Positions 18,701 to 23,899 of a stretch of 23,899 bases of DNA are shown in pieces. Origin of the DNA: a virus; IMG/VR virus record IMGVR_UViG_3300046804_002374, positions 1 to 23,899 of that record; one strand, given 5' to 3'. The notes beneath the pieces are model-generated. The model did no database searches. It saw only the letters and a list, made by a program, of their open reading frames with translations, and was not told where the DNA came from. The position numbers were made by a program, and so were the translations under genes. Position 1 is the stretch's first letter; every line of letters starts with the position of its first letter.

Positions 18701-21700
18701 GCTGTCGGTGTCGTCTGCACTTAGGACATCAAATAGTTTAGACAATGAATTTTGAGTTCCTTTTTCTCTAATATAACCCTGATAAAAATTGTATTGACTT
18801 ACATCATCTTGTATTATGTTCTGCAAATATTGGCGCTTTTGATAACCAATTAAATGCTGTGCAAATTTTTGTTGTTCGGCATCAAAATTACTAGTATCAA
18901 GATCGTAAAAATCAGTAAACTGTTGAGCCCTATAGTCCCAGTTAGCCTTTAAAACTTTTTCTGGTTTGTCGTTTAATCTATACCAGTCAACGTCATTAAA
19001 ATTTTCAGTTCCTAAAATTTTCTTTGTAGCAGAATAATAGAATGCTCCATACTTGACAACATCGCCGAGTGAATAATCTACCCAAGGTTGCCAATCATAT
19101 ATCTTTGCTTGATCAAATATGAATCCCGGAACGTCGAATCCCCCAGACCATCCACTAGTCAGGTAACCTAATACTTTTATTTTTTCTTGCTTAATACCTG
19201 CATTTAGATCATAGATAACGTCATTGAATAATGTCTTATTATCAATGACAAGAGCGTGTTCTTTTTGTACAAGATAAAGAGTAGCTCCATAGATTCCATG
19301 ATTAGTTTTTACTGGCTGCAAACTAAAAATATTTTCTGTTCTTGTAATATTTGTAAACTCATAGTCTAATTTTTGGCCGTCAACCCTGAAAATTTTATAA
19401 TCGTAAAACGGATCTAAAATGTCATTAATTACACTATAGTCGGCTCTTACGCTTAATAATCCTGCAGAAGGACTAATACTTAATACAGCCCCTTCTCCCC
19501 AGTTTTGCGTAGTCCAGAATAAAAATTCTTTTAGACTTGTTTCCCAATTAGATACTGTTTGAAGAGTGTTGTTAAACGTATCGAAAATAAATCCTTGATC
19601 TTTTAGATACTCTCCGTATCCCTGTATAAAGTCAGCTACTTCTTGAATAGTTGTTAACTTAGTACCATAACTTAGTATTAGTTCCTCTCTTTTATTAAAA
19701 GTCTTTCTAATATATGCATCTACACCCCCTACCATCGGAAGGGCAGGAAGTTTTACTAAATTAACCGTACTAAACGTATCTGTTGCTGTAAATGTTACTG
19801 TAGTTTTATAATATACATTATTATATTTTACATTTGTTCCGACCGAGTATGTTTTTCCTTCTTCCCAATTGACGAAGGTTTCAGATATTCCGCCTACATT
19901 GATAACTCTATCAGTTAATTCATAACCATAAAATTTAAAAAATGGGTCTTCAAAATTATAACCTTTTAATTCAAAACCGTCTGTGTACTTGGTTATAATA
20001 ATTCCGCTGTAATTTAATTTTTTAATCGGAGAGCTAGTGTTTAAGAAAATAGAGAAATTTTCTTCTGGTATAAAAACTCCCCCGGTTGAGCTTGGATTTT
20101 TACTATCTAAAACAAGATTAAATTTAGCCTTTGATGTGAATCCGCCTAGCTTCGAACCGATCTGGACAGTTAATAATGAAAGTGCTTCTTTGTAGGAGTT
20201 GACTAAGTCTTGAGAATCTGAAGTAATATAATCAATTACATAGTTTACTAGACCAGCCGTATAAGAACGTTGACTAGATTGAGGCAAGGTCGGTACAACA
20301 ACGTCTTTTAATCTTATACGAAGACCTGTATCTTTATATACTAGTTGTCCTGCATTATTTCTTTGAATTCTGCTAAGGTCAAAGGCAAGACTTAAAGTCT
20401 TAGCAGGATTCAACAAGAGTAATGTTTGTATTAACGCAAAAGGATAATAGCTTGACTTTCTCCAAGTAGCCTCAACAGGTCCTTGATCTCCGAAAATATA
20501 ATACCCTTCGCTTGTTGGTTTAATAACTCCTGCTACAAAATTTGCGTTAACTGGATCTATAAGATTACCCTCGGCGTCGACTGGTACTCCATATTGTAAT
20601 ATAGTCCTAGCTATGCTATCATTTTTCTTAGGTGGCTTTCCTGGTGCTCTTACTATACCCTGTTGAAGGTCATTCCATAAAATTTGGTTGTCGCTTGTAT
20701 ATGGAGCAGGACCGTAGACTTCGTCCCACCAAGCCGGCTTAATAGTTAATTCTAAACATTCCCAGGGATGGGTATGGGGCCTGTCGGTGTTTAAAAACCA
20801 TTTATAGGCTCCTCTCCAAAATGCCGGAACCTCTGTTCCATCCGGAGCATAGTTATCTCTGTAGTTAAAAGTGAATGGATTTAATCTATCGTAATAAAGT
20901 TGTTTAGTAAAATCTTGTCCAATAAGAGTAGTCCATTGATAGAAATAAGTTCCTAGAACTCTTTCAAACTCTTGTCTTGAAAAATCTGTAGATTTTCCAT
21001 ATGCTGGAATAAAATTGTGTATATTAAACTTTTCTTTATCGTAAGATATTTTTACATTATTAAAAATTCTTTTTTCTAATTCTAAAATTAGATCATCTCT
21101 AAAGTCGCCATATGCCAGCGTAATACTTCCGTCGTGGCCTTGTATTACCTCTACTGGCTCTAAGTAGGTATCATCTGTAAATTTTTTAGGTTCAAATAAA
21201 GGATAAAGTCCTAACTTACTTGGTGTGCTAGGGCAATAACATCCGTCAGTTGATTCATATTCGATAATTTCAATTAATGCTTCCTCTGTTAAATCGATTA
21301 AAAATTCAATATAATGGTCATCACCAAATATATAATCAATTCCGTGCAGAAGTTGTTCGCCGTTAATATAGACATTAACGGCCTTGTTCGACAATGATGT
21401 CATGCTAAAAATGTTTGTAATAGGATATTTCTTGACTAGAGAATTATCTATTATGTAATCTAGTTTATTATAAGCGCCGAGGCCAAACATATCACTAAAG
21501 TAATATGGTTCAAACTTGCTCTTGTTTTGTCTCATTAGATTTAAAATATAATCAACATGGCGCCTAGTGTCTGTATCAATTCCGCTATTAGTTGCTGTTA
21601 CAATGAAAGCTCTCTTAAATTTGCCGTAATCATCTTTTGACTGTTGCAGGGCTTTAACAATGTTAAATTCTTTTGAAGCTAAATGTAATAGGCCTAATAC

Positions 21701-23899
21701 TGTAGGACTACTATGTTGTACAAATTTAGTTCCGTAAGGAGTAATTATACCAAGATCTCTTAAGTTGCTAGCGCCAGGAAAATCGCCATCAAAACTGTCA
21801 AGATTTTCAACAATTGAATCTACATGCGTAATTACTTCTCCTAAAGTAAAAGAAGTAATATCATTGTTTAGTGGATTATTTTGAAGATTGATCGGTACTT
21901 CATAATATCCATTTTTATTCTTAGATTGTTTGGCAAAGCATTTAATAGATACTACGTCAGTTTCTTTAATTTCGTATGAATCTAAAATTTTAATAAACTT
22001 TCTTACCGTGCCAGTTTCGATAGTATAAAAACTTGGATTTAAACGAACACCATTGACATATACACGTATTTTTAAATCTGAAAGGTCGTCTACATTGTCA
22101 TAAACATCTATTGGAAAATTATTAATTAACGGGACTACTGTTTTAACTCCGTCAATAATTTTTTCCACTGTTTCATTTTTATATACTCTTACGATTGGTT
22201 GATATTCTAAAACTTTAGAAATTTCCCATCCGTTAACATATTCAAAACTCTCAAGAGTCTTGATCATCTTTAAAAATCCAGCATTAATATTTTTAGTTTC
22301 AATTACTGATGATGTTTTGTAATTAAATGTATCTTGTAATAAATTAAAATTAAACAGGATGTCACCAATATTATCAATATTTTGATAAGATAATGCGAAA
22401 CCTAATTCTGAATCTACTGTCCCTGTATCTGAAACTTTATAAGAAAATATCTTTGAACCCGTAAAGGTAGATCCGCTATATGTAGATTCATTGCTATAGC
22501 TTAGACCTGTTGAATCAAATACATCAAATAACGGGGCTTGATTTTGAGAAAATTTCTCCTGCCCTTTTACCCACGTTTGTCCGTTAAACCAATACATTTT
22601 ACCCTGACTTACAGATCCCTGTCTAACTAAAACTACTTCATTTTCTTTAGGCGTAGTATCTTCTGCTTCTACAAAATGAATTTGTGTTCGTGTCTGGCCT
22701 ACTACATCAAAGCTATGGATGCCGGTAGTTTTATTAAGTAAAGGAACTTCAGTTGTTAGAGTTTGATCAAAATATAATTTAATAATGTAACTATCTACTA
22801 CTGAAGCATAATAGGTTTTTCCGTTAAAAAGACCGCCTGTGTTGATATTACCATTATTTCTATAAATTATTTTACTGCCGTTGACTAGCTTGTGTGTTTC
22901 GTTAAATGTAATAGTGTTTGCGGTTGTATTAATTCCTGCTGTTCCGTAAAAATTTATAATGTATTGAGGTTTGTTAATCTCGACAAATGTAACATTATAA
23001 ATTTTATTCTTTACTAGAGTATCTGTGTCTGCTGTAAACAAAACACGCATACCCTCAACCAGAGGAATCCCATCAATTACATATCCTAACTGACCTTCAA
23101 TATTTGAAAATACATCAGTAGTAACCGTATCTATAAGATCTACGTCTATTTTTGAAACATGTCCAAAATTAAATAATTTAAGTCCGGCTTCAAATTCAAT
23201 AATTGGTCTTGTTGCCCTAGCGTTTTGATCTAGGCCGACTGTCGATCCGGCTATTTCATCTGAAATTAAAATTACATCTTGATGATACCATCTGTTATAT
23301 CTACTCCATGGATTTTTATCAATACTACCTCTATTGATAACAAGATAATCTTTATATTTTGAATACGTTGTAGCAGAACTAAATGCTGTTTGATCGAACG
23401 GCTCGTCATCGAACAGCATTGTTATGTCTTCTGAATATGTCGTTAGTATTTCAAGATCTTTTTCGCTAATAAGTTTAATACTTGTTCCAACACCCTCAAC
23501 ATACCAAAATCCTTTAGAATAAATTTCAGGTAAAATATTTCCTGTAAATTTTAGTTTCATGCCGTTAGACAACTTATATCCATTGGTCATTGTAAAAGTT
23601 TTTTTACCAAGAATTTCTTGGTCAACGTTTAAAAAAGTATTTTCATTAATATCAAGTATATGGAATACACCGCCGGCATCTAGATTCGTTTCACTAGTAT
23701 AGTACAAAACATCTGGAGCATCAAACGGTACTTCAAAGATTATTTTTCCTGTAGTTTGTCCGTTGCCTATAACCCCATCGTTATATCTATCAAGCTCCCC
23801 TACTGTTCTTTTAAACTTTATGCTTAGGGGATTATTTGGACAATCGATGTCAAAGACATAGGTATATCCTCTAAATAGCGTCACCTGTGGGTTGTTTTC
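9740..23899 (-). CDS. Giant multidomain tail/baseplate-associated structural protein, N-terminus beyond window
   Basis: One frame runs without a stop from the right edge to TAA 9740-9742: 4,719 codons in view. A GTG at 23884 is not the start, because the frame continues to the edge as ENNPQ and the residues fuse into a domain core ([15 protein letters not shown]). Domains in order, by nucleotide: cupredoxin-like module (about 23899-23650); conserved [12 protein letters not shown] motif (about 23290); NG/DY beta-modules (about 22085-21270); CBM5/12-like modules (19881-19740, 19100-18970); mixed helical region (about 18900-18750); beta-propeller (about 17890-16480); GxGY blocks (about 15325-15120 and 14203-14008) flanking a helical region (about 14700-14370); LamG lectin (about 13025-12420); more NG/DY modules (about 12065-10850); a GERIEYF...LRRGTLGTG motif (about 10640-10560); two more CBM-like modules. 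The pattern suggests a long extracellular tail or baseplate protein with many carbohydrate-binding parts. A baseplate or long-fibre role is inferred. I see no frameshift or repeat collapse. Confidence 0.92.
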   Translation of the reverse strand, partial: ENNPQVTLFRGYTYVFDIDCPNNPLSIKFKRTVGELDRYNDGVIGNGQTTGKIIFEVPFDAPDVLYYTSETNLDAGGVFHILDINENTFLNVDQEILGKKTFTMTNGYKLSNGMKLKFTGNILPEIYSKGFWYVEGVGTSIKLISEKDLEILTTYSEDITMLFDDEPFDQTAFSSATTYSKYKDYLVINRGSIDKNPWSRYNRWYHQDVILISDEIAGSTVGLDQNARATRPIIEFEAGLKLFNFGHVSKIDVDLIDTVTTDVFSNIEGQLGYVIDGIPLVEGMRVLFTADTDTLVKNKIYNVTFVEINKPQYIINFYGTAGINTTANTITFNETHKLVNGSKIIYRNNGNINTGGLFNGKTYYASVVDSYIIKLYFDQTLTTEVPLLNKTTGIHSFDVVGQTRTQIHFVEAEDTTPKENEVVLVRQGSVSQGKMYWFNGQTWVKGQEKFSQNQAPLFDVFDSTGLSYSNESTYSGSTFTGSKIFSYKVSDTGTVDSELGFALSYQNIDNIGDILFNFNLLQDTFNYKTSSVIETKNINAGFLKMIKTLESFEYVNGWEISKVLEYQPIVRVYKNETVEKIIDGVKTVVPLINNFPIDVYDNVDDLSDLKIRVYVNGVRLNPSFYTIETGTVRKFIKILDSYEIKETDVVSIKCFAKQSKNKNGYYEVPINLQNNPLNNDITSFTLGEVITHVDSIVENLDSFDGDFPGASNLRDLGIITPYGTKFVQHSSPTVLGLLHLASKEFNIVKALQQSKDDYGKFKRAFIVTATNSGIDTDTRRHVDYILNLMRQNKSKFEPYYFSDMFGLGAYNKLDYIIDNSLVKKYPITNIFSMTSLSNKAVNVYINGEQLLHGIDYIFGDDHYIEFLIDLTEEALIEIIEYESTDGCYCPSTPSKLGLYPLFEPKKFTDDTYLEPVEVIQGHDGSITLAYGDFRDDLILELEKRIFNNVKISYDKEKFNIHNFIPAYGKSTDFSRQEFERVLGTYFYQWTTLIGQDFTKQLYYDRLNPFTFNYRDNYAPDGTEVPAFWRGAYKWFLNTDRPHTHPWECLELTIKPAWWDEVYGPAPYTSDNQILWNDLQQGIVRAPGKPPKKNDSIARTILQYGVPVDAEGNLIDPVNANFVAGVIKPTSEGYYIFGDQGPVEATWRKSSYYPFALIQTLLLLNPAKTLSLAFDLSRIQRNNAGQLVYKDTGLRIRLKDVVVPTLPQSSQRSYTAGLVNYVIDYITSDSQDLVNSYKEALSLLTVQIGSKLGGFTSKAKFNLVLDSKNPSSTGGVFIPEENFSIFLNTSSPIKKLNYSGIIITKYTDGFELKGYNFEDPFFKFYGYELTDRVINVGGISETFVNWEEGKTYSVGTNVKYNNVYYKTTVTFTATDTFSTVNLVKLPALPMVGGVDAYIRKTFNKREELILSYGTKLTTIQEVADFIQGYGEYLKDQGFIFDTFNNTLQTVSNWETSLKEFLFWTTQNWGEGAVLSISPSAGLLSVRADYSVINDILDPFYDYKIFRVDGQKLDYEFTNITRTENIFSLQPVKTNHGIYGATLYLVQKEHALVIDNKTLFNDVIYDLNAGIKQEKIKVLGYLTSGWSGGFDVPGFIFDQAKIYDWQPWVDYSLGDVVKYGAFYYSATKKILGTENFNDVDWYRLNDKPEKVLKANWDYRAQQFTDFYDLDTSNFDAEQQKFAQHLIGYQKRQYLQNIIQDDVSQYNFYQGYIREKGTQNSLSKLFDVLSADDTDSLTFNEEWAVRVGQYGASSGFDEVEFILDESKFKLKPQPIEVVEQTNSSSTDLVYRQQVKDLYIKPKNFVSLDRGIFPTTGTKQFLRSPGFVRYDDVALYIDSLDDLVGTKVFELKDGDYIWCAFENGLSTDHWNVYRTTTMVEKIEAITYANKTLTIELNTKSPVTAGGIIAISNPSIVTGYYKVTSTNQDKILITTNITGWDPITDLSKTVIYTFEQCKINSIDDLNQFIPNKIKDGELVWSKDNGQGLWAVYKNSKIFKDSAVDTTFPVEDGYFGKFVSITKDGTLAAVSSKNFTTILTKTFSSSAWNELQKIPTPTQVETDSLVTKFSPDKQLLLIGHKNIDGSYYEIHQKNNVGQYVYISGFPVYEGAFATGFTSHLKTIDIVNYKDSYTVAVATNNEVGLFNIYTPLEITSTVTLGSNFIAYPGADEKFYLAQVSAAVLPTNTQVSNVINGVGFEVNSSFTGSGIYDFNISFGIVFPTIFSGASSDVKLSDQASTFIVSLPSTNQVKVYKRTGLDTWNLAQTINGSSVNTTSRFGESIDITADASEFLVSSPYNVLGKISVYKLNNNSYQLSHEITSPYFKESGNFGTNVSYSIDNKTIVVVSKNSSIISDTTFDVYSKLLDRTVSQQLYGSNYINDEDSIKKENSTTFDNNSTNFVTVINGGKVDIFDKYNNNYIYGETLKSRFIGEDITDLSSTDGFASSVSSSENTILVGTPYHDIGIASEEKNVGRIYSYSRNPNATSWAVLHQQESKPNVNKIKKAFLYDSVEQKLIQYLDIVEPNQGKIPGIAEQEIRFKSYFDPAIYSTGDSSVNVNDGVKWTKSKVGLLWWDLNRAKFLENSIGDVVYRSTTWNTLYASASIDIYEWVESKYLPSEWDKLADTEKGLANNISGKSKYGDLVYSEVQTYDTVSKKFISVYYFWVKNKTVVPNVLGRTLSSAEIANLIADPRSYGYACLALTGPNSFSVVNTENLLTNTHTVLSVQYWTIENQELNIHNQWKLLSESSLYIPENIEKKWINSLIGKDDNDKPLPDSNLPFKLRYGVEFKPRQSMFVNRGEALKLFIEGVNSVLANNLITDNYNISPLEKLDDAPSKYSGLWDTQISTNSLLRFISTGALRPAVLEPVIENGRITDVIIIDAGNGYVNAPYIKIIGDGTGAEIRTVLDANGSVVNVKINNKGVGYNLANTSLTIRNFSVLIDSDENSFDKWAIYSYNSIKKSWTKIISQAFNTNSFWSYIDWYATGYNEFTKIDYFVNNTYELANLKSNIGETVKVKNIGTGGWLLLEKFANNTTIDYTQNYSVIGRENGTIKFLPTLYDFSNSTVGYDTNLFDSAIYDSFALNELRIILDCIKNNLLIEELRSEYIKLFFASLRFVLREQPFVDWVTKTSFVVSKHNVGALVQKVNYNNDNLSDYESYINEVKPYRTNIREYVSSYKNIDNTQTMVSDFDIIPYVNPDYDITKLFLKVNELSQTQAVIESSSDEILNTYPWKNWKDNLGFSVLSIEVANGGSGYINPPIVKISGGYGTGATARAYISNGVVNRITVTNPGYGYLKAPTVLLDGGLSVNGIAGKAVAIIETQAVRANKISVKFDRITNNYFIYEITETEIFYGTGSRLQFDLKYSPVKTVGNSKVRIVNGEEYLADPTNPGTEVLRNEYQLATKKTKNRGFTSYYGSLTLSSPPAAGDVVIIEYEKDISYLSAADRINFFYNVESGKWGKDLSQLMTGIDYGGVNITGLGFRSVGGWDALPWFSDAWDSFDEDYDNLSVVQGANDHTVQLKYTPDAGQILNVYINKLIDVKDPLSPGDRYQGDGTTKDFKIPNTSFAPKVYINNTLKELGIDYSLVPFSPVSRIVRFIVAPLSGDEIKIQLYGNEIRLDDPNYSIDTDLISFVGSPSYSIYGGPFDGVDVLGLNGSSYISAAQSSNYAFGTQNFTIEFFVRPDSLPTNNWTPILAIGQNIAGKEIRIGHNIDGNGVGYLIPNNTNNGNVYQGNFHILTPNAWHHIALVKEGNTVYFFVDGVKLNTVNSVSFNFSGLGPLRIGYGLDPANGYFNGSISNVRILKGTALYNDDFEVPDQPFTAITNTVFLTLNTHALNPNAQMKSVIGDGEIDVVELPAYITIDENDRITIRKNYTDGSNVIGFTELDTQLSGGQFVGSAFTSATGLEPDDIIVDGDELVTELNSTSPEELLPGRIFDSVAIKVYHRPTGGAPKILFKNYVSDGSNDTFKIGQYFPTDRSVIVKVSGEFLDPIDYTIDWKNNNVVLADPPEAGSLVSIVSLGFNANNILDTDYFIGDGVTKEFITKAPWLDELNATVLVDGSVLNFTLFKTDSTYDVSNLVGIRFANSIDNGSLINYLIDTDSLSDVTQQTSSVMKSQIINFVSGTSTYNLINLTQEKLTALNLQPYENNVLVRKGQTFLQPSKTLNFVLTNNTLEYKLSPYEADSATFDITQVRVFIAGIELKVGKDFTVDFYGVTVKINKRKYIDGAAMIVVISAGSDYNINDNGSITFTSNYPTGTEIEVISFYNHAILKVERSVNSLTPANVLVPGSADYYTFTNKLGQRFKLDRPVSTDDYIWVIKNGQMLTHSVDYSLELDHRSVRLKTELDETDIVQVIAFNSEVVTYSVSYMQFKDILNRVHFKRLNKNKQTRLAQDLKFDDTYILVEDSSQFDQPNINANKPGVIEIKGERIEYFEIDGNALLRLRRGTLGTGVPAIHKEGSYVIDIGPQETIPYLDTELIENHISDGTRYVNLTFIPIKGDQDTASPNYDTSGVVKWFADYNLNYKGEYISGSQYVSNDVVSYQSGYYTALVGSRSVLPTNTEYWAPYDTEIPVGFGMSNDIEVLVGGYDLTQIWEPNTLYTIGTLITKDSYSYKCQMEHTSSSSFMDDYNFWKIFVGNRRLSKVPYSYHNMNKFVYSPEGDEKIEADFAVDGENPQLLLTNELAVGTRITVVKKTGFNWDNNLYGDNQIASFLRAAPAVWYTNMSNE
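10022..10150 (-). other. CBM5/12-like aromatic module 4 in giant protein
   Basis: [20 protein letters not shown], then [13 protein letters not shown] and YNFWKIF. It has the leading Trp, Y-T-I-G core, Y-K exit strand and closing Trp. It follows module 3 by about 20 residues, making a C-terminal tandem pair. Confidence 0.55.
10215..10355 (-). other. CBM5/12-like aromatic module 3 in giant protein
   Basis: [20 protein letters not shown], then [21 protein letters not shown], keeps the core (Y-V-S-N-D-V-V-S-Y-x3-Y-Y) and the closing Trp of CBM5/12-type modules. It sits near the C-terminus, where the protein's free tip or attachment end would be. Confidence 0.6.
12420..13025 (-). other. LamG/concanavalin-A-like lectin domain in giant protein
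   Basis: About 200 residues with the hallmarks of a Laminin_G_3 jelly roll. [20 protein letters not shown] and [10 protein letters not shown] form the first strands, APILAIG-like strands follow, and [20 protein letters not shown] is the signature W-H-H-I-A...FFVDG. Then come [20 protein letters not shown] and [11 protein letters not shown]. Such domains bind glycans or protein partners; in a phage tail protein host-surface binding is the likely role. Confidence 0.85.
14008..14203 (-). repeat. Gly-Tyr repeat block 2 in giant protein
   Basis: [20 protein letters not shown], then [16 protein letters not shown] and [20 protein letters not shown]. It is the second copy of the motif about 1.1 kb earlier in the transcript; the two copies flank a helical region ([20 protein letters not shown] at about 14670-14610). 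Confidence 0.65.
15120..15325 (-). repeat. Gly-Tyr repeat block 1 in giant protein
   Basis: [20 protein letters not shown], then [31 protein letters not shown]. This is the G-x-G-Y-x2-P-x-V/I-x-I...GTGA...G-x-V-x2-I-x-V-x3-G-x-G-Y motif, found in duplicate here. Likely a small beta-domain used as a spacer or sugar-binding repeat; function unknown. Confidence 0.6.
16480..17890 (-). repeat. Predicted beta-propeller repeats in giant protein
   Basis: Seven or eight repeats of about 40-75 residues share a hydrophobic strand, a D/N turn and a second strand ending in an aromatic-rich strand. Examples are [88 protein letters not shown] and [17 protein letters not shown], the last followed by GRIYSYSR. 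This resembles FG-GAP or integrin-alpha-like propellers, but canonical calcium-binding D-x-D-x-D-G loops are missing. Confidence 0.6.
18970..19100 (-). other. CBM5/12-like aromatic module 2 in giant protein
   Basis: [20 protein letters not shown], then YSATKKI and DVDWYRL, is the best match of the four. It has the leading Trp pair, Y-S-L-G-D-V-V-K-Y core, aromatic YY and closing W that form the flat sugar-binding face in CBM5/12. Confidence 0.6.
19740..19881 (-). other. CBM5/12-like aromatic module 1 in giant protein
   Basis: [20 protein letters not shown] followed by YYKTTVTF fits the pattern W-x4-x-Y-x2-G-x2-V-x-Y-x3-Y-Y of carbohydrate-binding modules 5/12 and phage fibre modules. The closing Trp of the family is replaced by a hydrophobic stretch. 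Confidence 0.45.
23650..23899 (-). other. Cupredoxin-like module in giant protein, ligands lost
   Basis: The first visible residues read [17 protein letters not shown], then [20 protein letters not shown] and GGVFHILDI. This is the layout of the RG-x-TY-x-F...LYYYCxxHxxMGG domain common in marine phage virion proteins. The copper-type Cys, His and Met of the family's C-terminal motif are absent here ([12 protein letters not shown]), so metal binding is unlikely. Family assignment is from memory. Confidence 0.55.

Noticed and set aside
23882-23884. GTG as start codon of the giant gene
   Set aside because: The frame stays open to the right edge (ENNPQ), and the residues on both sides form one domain strand ([13 protein letters not shown]), so this is an internal valine.
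1-23899. CRISPR array, tRNA genes, insertion sequence or attachment site
   Set aside because: No regularly spaced identical repeats, cloverleaf-like stretches, transposase or integrase were seen; nearly all of the window is coding on one strand.

Overview
This window is a block of virion structural genes from a tailed phage, most likely a marine T4-like myovirus of the cyanophage/pelagiphage kind. The evidence is the AT-rich sequence, every gene on the minus strand with 1-8 base overlaps, a NATAAATA-type late promoter, a tail-collar domain, and several protein families that I recognise from memory as typical of marine T4-like phages (no search was possible). The host cannot be told: there is no tRNA, integrase or auxiliary metabolic gene in view.

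Transcription runs right to left. The right 60% (9740-23899) is one uninterrupted reading frame of at least 4,719 codons that is still open at the window edge, a giant tail or baseplate-associated protein. Its parts include a cupredoxin-like module, four CBM5/12-like aromatic modules, a predicted beta-propeller, a LamG/concanavalin-A lectin domain, two Gly-Tyr-rich repeat blocks and many NG/DY beta-modules. A 47-base gap with a late promoter follows, then a conserved 200-residue structural protein (9090-9692). Next come three paralogous fibre-like proteins (710, 630 and 496 aa). They share an N-terminal module but end differently: a collar domain, a plain end, and an autoprocessing-chaperone-like end. 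A 302-residue structural protein (2620-3528) closes the late set.

The only real boundary is at 2551-2619. It holds a perfect sigma70-type promoter (TTGACA, 17 bases, TATAAT) embedded in a long two-part inverted repeat. The repeat would hide the next gene's ribosome-binding site in read-through RNA but not in RNA started at that promoter. Downstream lie a small conserved protein (115 aa), two paralogous DxD glycosyltransferase-like proteins (283 and 274 aa) and an unknown gene running off the left edge, all translationally overlapped. I read this as a separately timed, probably host-polymerase-driven operon behind the late structural operon; the glycosyltransferases may decorate virion or cell-surface components.

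No gene-free stretch exceeds about 70 bases. I saw no CRISPR array, insertion sequence, tRNA or diversity-generating retroelement.
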